60,947 nt of DNA from an uncultured Paracoccaceae bacterium. GTDB taxonomy: Bacteria; Pseudomonadota; Alphaproteobacteria; Rhodobacterales; Rhodobacteraceae. Position numbers and translations under genes: made by a program. Below, one piece after another: positions 26,886 to 35,252 of the stretch. The stretch lies in the NCBI GenBank assembly GCA_947498415.1, contig CANMKB010000010.1:1-60947 (forward strand), in the 5' to 3' direction. The number at the start of each line of letters is the position of its first letter. Positions within the stretch are counted from its first letter, which is position 1. The notes under the pieces are model-generated. The model worked only from the letters and a program-made list of their open reading frames with translations. It was not told where the DNA came from and made no database searches.

Positions 26886-28217
26886 ATGCGTCTGAACCCC
26901 TTCGGTTTGTTTCTTACTGTACTCTCTTTGATCATCCCAATCATCTGGTTGCCTGGCCTGAACCATAAAGGTGATGGCCTTGCGTTGTTCAGCCAGTACA
27001 TGGGGATTGCAGCGCTGATTGCGATGGCATTGGTTCAGCTGATCGCTACGCGATGGCGGATTGTCGAATTGATCTTTGGTGGCCTTGACCAGGGCTACGT
27101 GTTGCACAAGTGGCTGGGTATTCTGGCGATGGGTTTCATTCTATTGCATGACACCATTGATGCAGAGATGAACCACTTGGGCGGGCAAAATATGCTCGAA
27201 GAGCTTGCCGAAACACTGGGTGAGCTTAGCCTTTATGGGCTTTTGATTTTGGTGGTGATCACCATCGCAACCTTTATTCCTTACCACCTTTGGCGCTGGA
27301 CTCACCGTTTCTTGGGGGCTTTCTTTGTCGCGGGTGCCGCGCATTATTTGTTCATCTTAAAGCCCTTCAGCAATGGTGATCCGATCGGGCTGTATACGTC
27401 GGCGTTTTGTGTGCTTGGAATTGTGTGTTTCTCTTACCGTTTGTTGCCGGCGCGGCTGCGCCCAACAAAAGGCTACGTGGTCGAGAAAACGACAAAAACC
27501 GGCAACGTCCTCGCGGTCACGCTTGCCCCGCAAAACAAGCCTATTCGGTTTCGCGCGGGTCAGTTTGTTTTTGCAAGCTTTGCCGGATCAGAGCCGCATC
27601 CGTTCACCGTTTCCAAAGCACCGACAGATGACGGCACTCTGCGTCTTTCCATTGCTCAGCTCGGCGATTTTACAAACCGCTTGCACCGCAGTTCTATCGA
27701 TGGCCACGAGGTGCGCATCGAGGGACCGTACGGGCACTTTGAGCGCCGGAGCAAAGGCAAGAGCCATCAGGAGCTTTGGATTGCCGCTGGTGTTGGCATA
27801 ACGCCCTTCCTCGCATGGGCGCAGGCGCTGACAGAAAACGACGACCCGGTTCATTTGGTGTATTGTGTTCGGTCTGAAAGCCAAGCCGCACATCTAGAAG
27901 AGCTACAAAGCCTTGAGCAAACGAAGGCCAACCTGCATCTGCATATCCATGCTTCCGCCACTGCCGGGCGTGTGACAGCAGATGGTATACTTGCTCAAAC
28001 GGGTGCCAAGATTGACAAGCTGAGCGTTTCGTTCTGTGGACCCAAGGCGATGCGCATTGCGCTTAAAGATGATTTTGCAAAACAGGGCATCACAGGGCGT
28101 CGGTTTAAATTCGAAGAATTTGAAATTCGCACCGGTGTTGGATTGCGCAAGTTCGCCGGACTGTTGTTTGAACGAGTCTCATTGCCTGAAAAAGTGAAGT
28201 CGCGTTTGGATATCTAG
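26886..28217 (+). CDS. Ferric-reductase-like flavocytochrome (NAD(P)H oxidoreductase)
   Basis: A 443-residue membrane oxidoreductase. The N-terminal half has about six helices with candidate haem histidines in LHKWLGI, LLHDTID and YHLWRWTHRFLGAFFVAGAAHYLF, as in ferric reductase-like domains. The C-terminal half is a ferredoxin-reductase module, with FAD motif HPFTVSKAP near residue 240, nucleotide motif GVGITPFLAW near 301 and FCGPKAM near 384. Electrons would flow from NAD(P)H through FAD to membrane haems. The acceptor (ferric iron, oxygen or other) is unknown. The start at 26886 (MRLNPFGLF) is chosen over a TTG at 26823, but either is possible. Confidence 0.82.
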   Translation: MRLNPFGLFLTVLSLIIPIIWLPGLNHKGDGLALFSQYMGIAALIAMALVQLIATRWRIVELIFGGLDQGYVLHKWLGILAMGFILLHDTIDAEMNHLGGQNMLEELAETLGELSLYGLLILVVITIATFIPYHLWRWTHRFLGAFFVAGAAHYLFILKPFSNGDPIGLYTSAFCVLGIVCFSYRLLPARLRPTKGYVVEKTTKTGNVLAVTLAPQNKPIRFRAGQFVFASFAGSEPHPFTVSKAPTDDGTLRLSIAQLGDFTNRLHRSSIDGHEVRIEGPYGHFERRSKGKSHQELWIAAGVGITPFLAWAQALTENDDPVHLVYCVRSESQAAHLEELQSLEQTKANLHLHIHASATAGRVTADGILAQTGAKIDKLSVSFCGPKAMRIALKDDFAKQGITGRRFKFEEFEIRTGVGLRKFAGLLFERVSLPEKVKSRLDI

Positions 28218-28285
28218 GAACCGCAGCTTCTTGCAATTTCGTCAGATGCCTCGCATATCCTGAGTGCAACACTTCAGGAGCCATT

Positions 28286-29668
28286 ATGATCCGCGCTTTG
28301 ATGACCGCCCTTACTTTGGGGCTTGCAACACCTTTGGTCGCAGAAACAAAAGTCCCGGAAAGCCAGGCTGAAATCACGCTTGGCTTTGCGCCTTTGGTCA
28401 AAGAGGCCGCTCCGGCTGTCGTAAACATTTACGCCAAACGGATTGTTGCAGTGCAGGAAAGCCCATTTCAGGGTGATCCCTTTTTCCAGAACCTGTTTCG
28501 TGATTTCGGAACGCCGCGACCACAGGTTCAAAACTCGCTTGGATCGGGTGTGATCCTTTCTGACAGCGGCATTGTGGTGTCAAATTATCACGTCGTTGGT
28601 ATGGCCACCGACATTCGCGTCGTTTTGAATGATCGCCGCGAGTTCAAGGCTGATGTTTTGCTCGGTGATGAGGCGAACGACCTTGCGGTTTTGCAGCTTC
28701 GGGAAGCGACTGACATGCCTCACCTTACGTTCCGTGACAGTGACAGCGTGGAAGTCGGCGAATTGGTTTTGGCAATCGGTAACCCCTTTGGGGTAGGTCA
28801 AACCGTAAGCAGCGGTATCGTTTCAGGTCTTGCGCGGTCTGGTACAGCGGCCGGGGCGGGTCAAGGGTACTTCATTCAGACAGACGCGCCCATTAACCCC
28901 GGAAATTCTGGAGGGGCGTTGATTGATGTAAATGGCGATTTGATTGGCATTAATACGCGTATTCTTACTCGATCTGGTGGCAGCAATGGGATCGGGTTTG
29001 CGATCCCGTCCAAGCTTGTGTCTGAGTTCGTGTCGCAGGCTAAATCGGGCAACACCAAATTTGAAGTTCCATGGGCGGGCGCAGTTGGCCAAACCGTCGA
29101 TGCAGATATTGCCGAAAGCCTGGGGCTTGATCGGCCGGGCGGCATTCTGATTTCGAACCTGCATCCAGCGAGTCCTTTTAAGCAGGCCGGCATCGCACCC
29201 GGAGACATCATCTTAGGCGTTGATGGACAACCGGTGAGCCATGGCGCGGAAATGATTTTCCGTATGTCAGTGGCTGGGATTGGCGAAACCGCAGAGATTG
29301 AGGGCATTCTGGGAGGTGCGCATAGGTCTGTTGCTGTCGATCTGATCACCCCACCGGAATCACCGGCACGCGACACCGTCACAACCAAAGACCGTTCAGT
29401 CATTCCACAAATGGTTCTGTCAAACATCAATCCCGCGGTCATTGCAGAGTTCGGCCTTGCTTTAGGTTTACGAGGTGTTGTGGTTGAAAGTCCCGGTGAG
29501 ATTGGGGCACGTGCTGGGTTGCGCATCGGAGACGTAATTCTGGGTGTCGATGGAAAAGAAACAGCGACAGTTGATGATGTGGTACGCGCTTTGCGGAACG
29601 CCGAGCGCCGTTTGGCCTTACAAGTCCAACGTGGCTCGCGTCGTGTTGTGATGCGGTTTAGACTGTAA
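28286..29668 (+). CDS. Periplasmic DegP/DegQ-type serine protease
   Basis: A 460-residue exported HtrA protease. A signal peptide (MIRALMTALTLGLATPLVA) precedes the trypsin-like domain, with His in SNYHVVGM, Asp in EANDLAVLQL and the nucleophile in NPGNSGGALID. Two PDZ domains follow (about 245-335 and 365-460), the second ending GDVILGVDGKETATVDDVV. The family degrades or refolds misfolded envelope proteins. AGGAG precedes the ATG. rarA starts three bases after its stop. Confidence 0.92.
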   Translation: MIRALMTALTLGLATPLVAETKVPESQAEITLGFAPLVKEAAPAVVNIYAKRIVAVQESPFQGDPFFQNLFRDFGTPRPQVQNSLGSGVILSDSGIVVSNYHVVGMATDIRVVLNDRREFKADVLLGDEANDLAVLQLREATDMPHLTFRDSDSVEVGELVLAIGNPFGVGQTVSSGIVSGLARSGTAAGAGQGYFIQTDAPINPGNSGGALIDVNGDLIGINTRILTRSGGSNGIGFAIPSKLVSEFVSQAKSGNTKFEVPWAGAVGQTVDADIAESLGLDRPGGILISNLHPASPFKQAGIAPGDIILGVDGQPVSHGAEMIFRMSVAGIGETAEIEGILGGAHRSVAVDLITPPESPARDTVTTKDRSVIPQMVLSNINPAVIAEFGLALGLRGVVVESPGEIGARAGLRIGDVILGVDGKETATVDDVVRALRNAERRLALQVQRGSRRVVMRFRL

Positions 29669-29670
29669 AC

Positions 29671-30987
29671 ATGACAGACCTTTTTGGTGATCCAGAACAA
29701 AAAGCAGATACGCCCAGCAATGCCCCGCGGCCGCTGGCAGATCGACTGCGGCCTCAAGCCCTCGGGGAGGTCATAGGCCAGCAGCAGGTGCTCGGGGCGG
29801 AAGCCCCGCTTGGGGTGATGCTCGCTTCCGGTTCATTGAGCTCTCTGATCTTTTGGGGGCCGCCGGGTGTTGGTAAAACAACGATTGCGCGGTTGCTGGC
29901 GCAGGAAACAGATCTGCATTTTGTGCAGATTTCCGCCATTTTCAGCGGCGTGCCAGAACTGCGAAAAGTGTTCGAAGCCGCTAAAATTCGTCGCCAAAAC
30001 GGTCAAGGTACGTTGTTGTTTGTGGACGAAATCCACCGCTTTAACAAAGCGCAGCAAGATGGATTTTTGCCGTATATGGAAGACGGCACAATTCTGTTGG
30101 TGGGAGCCACGACAGAAAACCCCAGTTTCGAATTAAACGCTGCGGTTTTATCGCGGGCTCAGGTCTTGGTGCTGGAACGCCTTGGAGTGGACGATCTTGA
30201 AGATCTGACACAACGCGCCGAGGCTGATCTTGGTCGAGCCTTGCCGCTGGATGCCGCTGCGCGTCTTGCATTGCTCGAAATGGCAGACGGCGATGGCCGG
30301 GCATTGCTGAACCTGATCGAACAGGTGGCTGCTTGGAAGGTTTCTGATGCTCTAAACCAGCAGGAGCTGGCCAAGCGCCTGATGAAGCGCGCTGCGAAAT
30401 ACGACAAGTCAGGGGATGAGCACTACAATCTTATCTCTGCGCTCCACAAATCGGTTCGCGGATCTGACCCGGATGCCGCACTGTATTGGTTTGCCCGGAT
30501 GCTTGAGGGGGGGGAAGACCCTCGCTATTTGGCGCGGCGTTTTTTGCGCATGGCTGTCGAAGATATCGCCCTAGCTGACCCGCAGGCCCAAACAGTTTGT
30601 CTTCATGCTTGGGAAACATATGAGCGATTGGGCTCTCCCGAAGGGGAGTTGGCGCTGGCGCAGGCTGTGATCTATCTCGCCTTGGCACCAAAGACCGCGG
30701 CAGGATATGCAGCCTACAGAGCGGCGCGGGCCGCGGCTAAGAAAACCGGCTCTTTGATGCCACCCAAACATATTCTGAATGCGCCGACATCATTGATGGA
30801 AGACCAAGGCTATGGCGCAGGCTATGCCTATGATCACAACGCAGAAGATGGATTTTCAGGGCAAAATTATTTCCCTGAAGGCATGGAGCGCCCAGACTTT
30901 TACCAACCTGTTGAACGCGGGTTTGAGCGCGACCTGAAGAAACGAGTCGAGTATTTCGCGAAGCTGCGCGAAAAACGAAACGGCTAG
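29671..30987 (+). CDS. rarA: Replication-associated recombination protein A
   Basis: A 438-residue AAA+ ATPase (RarA/MgsA) acting at stalled forks. Walker A GPPGVGKTTIAR lies near residue 64 and Walker B LLFVDEIHRFNKAQQD near 114, followed by sensor 1 VGATTENPSF. The C-terminal helical domain contains MPPKHILNAP and the GYGAGYAYDH motif. It is placed directly behind the protease gene, as often in Rhodobacterales. Confidence 0.95.
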   Translation: MTDLFGDPEQKADTPSNAPRPLADRLRPQALGEVIGQQQVLGAEAPLGVMLASGSLSSLIFWGPPGVGKTTIARLLAQETDLHFVQISAIFSGVPELRKVFEAAKIRRQNGQGTLLFVDEIHRFNKAQQDGFLPYMEDGTILLVGATTENPSFELNAAVLSRAQVLVLERLGVDDLEDLTQRAEADLGRALPLDAAARLALLEMADGDGRALLNLIEQVAAWKVSDALNQQELAKRLMKRAAKYDKSGDEHYNLISALHKSVRGSDPDAALYWFARMLEGGEDPRYLARRFLRMAVEDIALADPQAQTVCLHAWETYERLGSPEGELALAQAVIYLALAPKTAAGYAAYRAARAAAKKTGSLMPPKHILNAPTSLMEDQGYGAGYAYDHNAEDGFSGQNYFPEGMERPDFYQPVERGFERDLKKRVEYFAKLREKRNG

Positions 30988-31001
30988 GGGCTTTGCCCCT
31001 C

Positions 31002-31026
31002 ACGTTGAATTCTAAGAATTCAACGT
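31002..31026. repeat. Perfect 11-bp inverted repeat after rarA
   Basis: ACGTTGAATTC / GAATTCAACGT with a TAA loop, preceded by a GGGGC-TTT-GCCCC hairpin (30987-30999) that abuts the rarA stop. After the repeat comes CCCCAGAGTATTTGTGGAAAG, a string I associate with recurrent intergenic elements in Rhodobacterales (from memory). It is likely a 3'-end structure or a dispersed repeat. Confidence 0.65.
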
Positions 31027-31104
31027 TCACCCCAGAGTATTTGTGGAAAGATGAACGGTTGGGTTTCGCTTGACAAAAGTTGGGCGCTGCTTAACAGACG
31101 CTGG

Positions 31105-31482
31105 ATGCTAACAAACCTAATATATGTGGCCTTTGGCGGTGCCTTGGGGGCCGTGCTTCGTTATCTGAGCGGGTTGGGTGTTGTTCGGCTTGTTGGTACT
31201 GGGTTCCCTTTGGCAATCATTGTGGTGAATGTCATCGGTTCGTTTCTCATGGGGGTTTTTGTGGTTTATGCAGCCAAGCGTGGCATGACCCATCTAAGCC
31301 CCTTGGTGATGACTGGGTTTCTTGGTGGTTTCACAACCTTTTCGGCGTTTTCGCTGGAAACGGTGACATTGTTTGAACGCGGCCAGATTGGTGCGGCGGT
31401 GACTTATGTATTGCTCTCGGTGGTGGGATCGGTACTGGCGCTGGCGTTTGGGATTTGGGTCGCACGCGGAGTATGGGCATGA
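31105..31482 (+). CDS. crcB: Fluoride channel CrcB/Fluc
   Basis: A 125-residue four-helix membrane protein that exports fluoride as a dual-topology dimer. The family motifs GGALGAVLRYL, NVIGSFLMG and GFLGGFTTFSAFSLE (with the TTF(S/A) core) are intact. ATG at 31105 gives the usual MLTNLIYVAFGG start; the frame is open upstream. The stop overlaps the next gene by ATGA. No fluoride riboswitch was recognised. Confidence 0.93.
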   Translation: MLTNLIYVAFGGALGAVLRYLSGLGVVRLVGTGFPLAIIVVNVIGSFLMGVFVVYAAKRGMTHLSPLVMTGFLGGFTTFSAFSLETVTLFERGQIGAAVTYVLLSVVGSVLALAFGIWVARGVWA

Positions 31483-32522
31483 GCGGCGTACAGAATATCA
31501 CAGTGGCGGCAGATGATGCCGATATGCGGCTTGATCGCTGGCTGAAGGCAAAGTTTCCTCAGATCAATCAGATCCGCGTTGAAAAGATGTGCCGCAAGGG
31601 CGAATTGCGCGTCGATGGTGGGCGTGTAAAACCCGCCACGCGATTGGCCGAGGGGCAGAATGTGCGCGTTCCGCCATTGCCTGATAAAGCGCCAGATCGG
31701 CCACGGGGTGAGATGCGAATTTCGGAAGCGGATGAAAAAATGATCCGCAATTGTGTCATCTATCGCGATGACCATGTGATAATTCTGAATAAGCCAGCCG
31801 GGTTGCCCACGCAGGGCGGCAGCAAGCAAACACGTCATGTCGACGGTTTGGCCGAAACTCTTAAGTTTGGGTTTGAAGAAAAGCCACGCTTGGTTCACCG
31901 GCTTGATAAAGACACCTCTGGTGTCTTGGTTTTGGCTCGTAGCCGTAAGATGGCCAGCGAATTGACTGCAGCGTTCAGGCACCATGCCACGCGTAAGATT
32001 TATTGGGCTGTGGTTGCCGGTGTACCAACACCCTATTTGGGTGAAATCAAATATGGGCTTGTTAAGGCCCCGGGTCATGGCAAACGTGGCGAAGGTGAAA
32101 AGATGATTTGTCTTCATCCTCGTGATGTCTCCGATACCCCAGGTGCAAAACGCGCGATCACGCAATATGCAACGCTTTATCGGGTCGCGAGCCGTGCGGC
32201 TTGGGTGGCAATGGAACCGATCACAGGACGTACGCACCAATTACGTGCGCACATGGCTGAAATCGGACACCCGATTATCGGCGATGGTAAATACGGTGGC
32301 TCTGGGCAAGAGAACCTAGGCGATGGCTGGGGTGCGCAATTGGGCGGGATCATTTCTAAGAAGCTGCACTTGCACGCGCGGACAATGTCGTTTGAGCACC
32401 CGGTGACAAAGCAAGTTCTGACCGTGCACGCGCCTTTGCCGGAACATATCAAACATACGTTTGAAACGTTTGACTGGACGCCGGACATGGCAGCAGAGGA
32501 TCCATTTGAGGAACTGCAATGA
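31479..32522 (+). CDS. RluC/RluD-family 23S rRNA pseudouridine synthase
   Basis: A 347-residue enzyme. The N-terminal S4 RNA-binding domain spans about residues 1-65 (MRLDRWLKAKFPQINQIRVE, CRKGELRVDGGRV). The catalytic aspartate lies in HRLDKDTSGVLVLAR near residue 140, and EPITGRTHQLRAHM is conserved. It most resembles RluC, but the target uridines cannot be read from sequence. ATG at 31479 overlaps crcB by four bases, and its stop overlaps the HAD gene by four. Confidence 0.9.
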   Translation: MSGVQNITVAADDADMRLDRWLKAKFPQINQIRVEKMCRKGELRVDGGRVKPATRLAEGQNVRVPPLPDKAPDRPRGEMRISEADEKMIRNCVIYRDDHVIILNKPAGLPTQGGSKQTRHVDGLAETLKFGFEEKPRLVHRLDKDTSGVLVLARSRKMASELTAAFRHHATRKIYWAVVAGVPTPYLGEIKYGLVKAPGHGKRGEGEKMICLHPRDVSDTPGAKRAITQYATLYRVASRAAWVAMEPITGRTHQLRAHMAEIGHPIIGDGKYGGSGQENLGDGWGAQLGGIISKKLHLHARTMSFEHPVTKQVLTVHAPLPEHIKHTFETFDWTPDMAAEDPFEELQ

Positions 32523-33184
32523 GCGACTTGCGTCTTATCGTTTTTGATGTCGACGGAACACTTGTCGATAGTCAGGCAGAAATTTTAGGCGCGATGACAC
32601 TTGCGTTTCTAGGCGCCGGCTTGGAAACGCCGGGGCGAGAGGCGATCTTATCTAAAGTCGGGCTTTCTTTGGAAGTGATCTTCCCTCAGCTTTTGCCCGA
32701 AGCATCTGAGACTGTTCATGCGCAACTCGTGGCAGGTTACAAAGAGGCCTACATGCGGTCGCGTGTCGAAAAAGGATCAGCCCAAAGTTCTCCTTTGTAC
32801 TCAGGCGCTCGCGAAGCCATCGAAACATTGAACGCGCAACCAAATACATTGTTGGGGATCGCGACCGGCAAATCTCGGCGGGGTTTGGACAAGCTTTTGC
32901 AGGGGCATGACCTGACAAAAACATTTGTGACAGAGCAAGTGGCAGACCATCACCCCTCAAAACCTCATCCTTCGATGCTGTTAGAAGCATTGGCGGAAAC
33001 GGGCGTTTCAAACAACCGCGCTGTTATGGTCGGCGACACGGCTTTTGACATGGAAATGGCAAAGGCGGCTGGCTTTTTTGCAGTTGGTGTCAGTTGGGGT
33101 TATCACCGCGCAGAAATGTTGACTGCAGCAGATGTGGTCATTGATGAATTTACGCAGCTGCTCGACGTGCTGCCTAAAGATTGA
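32519..33184 (+). CDS. HAD-family hydrolase, phosphoglycolate-phosphatase-like
   Basis: A 221-residue HAD hydrolase. The catalytic loop FDVDGTLVDSQ is at residues 9-19, motif II in GIATGKSRRGL, the conserved Lys in HHPSKPHP, and the acidic motif in VMVGDTAFDMEMAKAAG. The small helical cap of subclass IA is present. The substrate is probably a small phosphate ester. It is co-translated with the pseudouridine synthase gene. Confidence 0.88.
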   Translation: MSDLRLIVFDVDGTLVDSQAEILGAMTLAFLGAGLETPGREAILSKVGLSLEVIFPQLLPEASETVHAQLVAGYKEAYMRSRVEKGSAQSSPLYSGAREAIETLNAQPNTLLGIATGKSRRGLDKLLQGHDLTKTFVTEQVADHHPSKPHPSMLLEALAETGVSNNRAVMVGDTAFDMEMAKAAGFFAVGVSWGYHRAEMLTAADVVIDEFTQLLDVLPKD

Positions 33185-33191
33185 GGATACT

Positions 33192-33905
33192 ATGGCGGGT
33201 TGGAACACCAAGAAACGCTTTTGGGAAACTGCGGGTTTCGAAGCTTCTGAAGCCGGCTTTGGCGTCCAGTTGGATGGCCGCGGCTTAAAAACACCTGCAA
33301 AGACCGCAGTAGTTGTGCCTACCAAAGCAATGGCAGAGGCGATTGCAGCGGAATGGCAAGCTCAGGGTGATGAAATCGATCCGCTTTCAATGCCTGTGAC
33401 CAGATCAGCAAATGCCGCTTTGGACAAAGTTGCACTGCAGCACGCTGAGGTTGCTGATATGTTGGCGGAATACGGGGGCACGGATTTGCTGTGTTACCGA
33501 GCTGATAGCCCAACAGAACTTATGAACCGCCAGGCAACGCTTTGGGATCCAATTTTGGATTGGGCAGAAGAGGTGTTGGATGCAAGATTGACGCCAGTGC
33601 AGGGTGTGATGTTTCAATCTCAGGATTCTGCGGCTCTGCAAAACCTACGTCAACGCGTCCACAAATTTAGCAATTTTGAACTGGCGGCTTTTCATGATCT
33701 CGTGAGTTTGTCGGGGTCGTTGGTTCTGGGATTCGCCGCTGTGTATCAAATCAAGACAGCCGATGAATTATGGAATCTGTCTCGCGTTGATGAACTTTGG
33801 CAAGAAGAGCAATGGGGCTTTGACGAAGAAGCGCATGACCTAGCGGAAACTAAACGGATCGCGTTTGACCATGCGAACAAATTTTTTAAATTGTGCCGGG
33901 TTTAG
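33192..33905 (+). CDS. ATP12-family F1-ATPase assembly chaperone
   Basis: A 237-residue homologue of ATP12, which helps assemble the alpha subunit of F1-ATPase in mitochondria and many alphaproteobacteria. FGVQLDGRGLKTPAK, MPVTRSANAALD, DLLCYRA and LGFAAVYQ are family stretches. The start is the ATG at 33192 (MAGWNTKKRFWETAGF), seven bases after the HAD stop; an upstream in-frame ATG inside the HAD gene is rejected. Confidence 0.9.
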   Translation: MAGWNTKKRFWETAGFEASEAGFGVQLDGRGLKTPAKTAVVVPTKAMAEAIAAEWQAQGDEIDPLSMPVTRSANAALDKVALQHAEVADMLAEYGGTDLLCYRADSPTELMNRQATLWDPILDWAEEVLDARLTPVQGVMFQSQDSAALQNLRQRVHKFSNFELAAFHDLVSLSGSLVLGFAAVYQIKTADELWNLSRVDELWQEEQWGFDEEAHDLAETKRIAFDHANKFFKLCRV

Positions 33906-34103
33906 AGTAATTTAGATAAAAAAATATGCGTTATAGGGAAAGGTTATTAATTGATCATAATTCCTTATCATGCACTTGACCTTTCCTGATGAATCCGCCC
34001 AAACTGGGCCTCGCCAATGGGCTTATGGCCCGGAAAGGCGTTAAACCGGCTCAAAGCCGGGTGATCTGCCCGCAATAGGGTGGCAATTCAGGAAGAGGTA
34101 AAA

Positions 34104-35120
34104 ATGAACAAATCTGTAATTCTTGGTGCAGCAACAGTCGCATGTCTGTCTGCTGGCGCTGCGGCTGCTGGTACGCTTGACGATGTTAAAGCGCGCGGCA
34201 AGCTGAACTGTGGCGTTGCATCTGGCCTGGTTGGCTTTGCGACACCTGATGCGAACGGCGAGTGGGGCGGCTTTGACGTTGCCGTTTGTCGCGCTGTTGC
34301 AGCGGCGGTTTTGGGTGACCCGAAAGCTGTTGAATTCGTGCCAACCACCGGTAAAACACGTTTCACCGCGCTGGCTTCTGGCGAAATCGACATGCTGGCA
34401 CGTAACACCACATGGACATTCTCCCGTGACGTAGACCTGAAGTTCACGTTTGTTGGCGTGAACTATTATGACGGTCAGGGCTTTATGGTTCCAAAAGAAC
34501 TGGGTGTGTCTTCTGCGAAAGAACTCGATGGCGCGACTGTTTGTATCCAAACCGGTACAACAACCGAGCTGAACTTGGCGGACTTCTTCCGCACAAACGG
34601 TATCTCTTATGAGCCGGTTCCAATTGAAACAAATGCTGAAGCACAGCAGCAGTACCTGGCAGGCGCGTGTGACGTTTACACAACTGACGCTTCTGGGCTG
34701 GCCGCGACACGTGCAGCATTTGAAGCACCAAATGACCATACAGTTCTGCCAGAGATCATCTCTAAAGAGCCACTGGGCCCGCTGGTCCGTCACGGCGACA
34801 ACGAGTGGGGCGATGTCGTTCGCTGGACACTTAACGCTTTGATCACAGCTGAAGAGCTGGGTGTGACTTCTGCAAACGTTGCTGAAATGGCTGCGGGTAC
34901 AGAAAACCCTGAAGTTAATCGTCTGCTAGGTTCCGAAGGTTCCTTGGGCGAGATGCTGGGTCTGGACGCAGAATGGGCAAAACGCGCTGTTATGGCGGGT
35001 GGTAACTACGGCGAAGTGTTCGAAAAGAACATCGGCGAGAACACACCAATTGGCTTGGCGCGTGGTCTGAACGCACAATACACCGATGGTGGTCTGATCT
35101 ACTCTCCACCGTTCCGGTAA
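34104..35120 (+). CDS. aapJ: General L-amino-acid ABC transporter, periplasmic binding protein
   Basis: A 338-residue binding protein with a signal peptide (MNKSVILGAATVACLSAGAAAA). LNCGVASGLVGFATPDANG, GGFDVAVCRAVAAAV and TTWTFSRDVDLKFTFVGVNYYDG match the AapJ/BztA family, which captures a wide range of L-amino acids. The start at 34104 follows GGAAGAGG; an in-frame upstream start at 34080 would disrupt the signal peptide. A small CCGGCT / AGCCGG hairpin lies about 40 bases upstream. It leads the aap operon. Confidence 0.94.
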   Translation: MNKSVILGAATVACLSAGAAAAGTLDDVKARGKLNCGVASGLVGFATPDANGEWGGFDVAVCRAVAAAVLGDPKAVEFVPTTGKTRFTALASGEIDMLARNTTWTFSRDVDLKFTFVGVNYYDGQGFMVPKELGVSSAKELDGATVCIQTGTTTELNLADFFRTNGISYEPVPIETNAEAQQQYLAGACDVYTTDASGLAATRAAFEAPNDHTVLPEIISKEPLGPLVRHGDNEWGDVVRWTLNALITAEELGVTSANVAEMAAGTENPEVNRLLGSEGSLGEMLGLDAEWAKRAVMAGGNYGEVFEKNIGENTPIGLARGLNAQYTDGGLIYSPPFR

Positions 35121-35132
35121 AAGCTTAATAGC

Positions 35133-35158
35133 AAGGGCGCGAGACTTCTCGCGCCCTT
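35133..35158 (+). promoter_or_regulatory. Stable hairpin between aapJ and aapQ
   Basis: AAGGGCGCGAG / CTCGCGCCCTT, a perfect 11-bp stem with an ACTT loop. Only a weak T-stretch follows. Such structures commonly stabilise the binding-protein message or stop part of the transcripts, giving excess binding protein over permease. Confidence 0.75.
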
Positions 35159-35252
35159 AGCTTATTATTCGATACGAATAATCGGTCTGAAATGATCAAA
35201 TGCACGCAAAAAAGTGCAGAAATTTCAGGGCTGAAACACGGGGAAATCCTAA

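Noticed and set aside
28876..29757. 293-codon minus-strand frame over the protease gene
   Set aside because: Shadow of a gene with intact catalytic triad and PDZ domains.
31051..31104. N-terminal extension of crcB
   Set aside because: The added residues are hydrophilic and outside the compact CrcB family; the ATG at 31105 gives the expected start.
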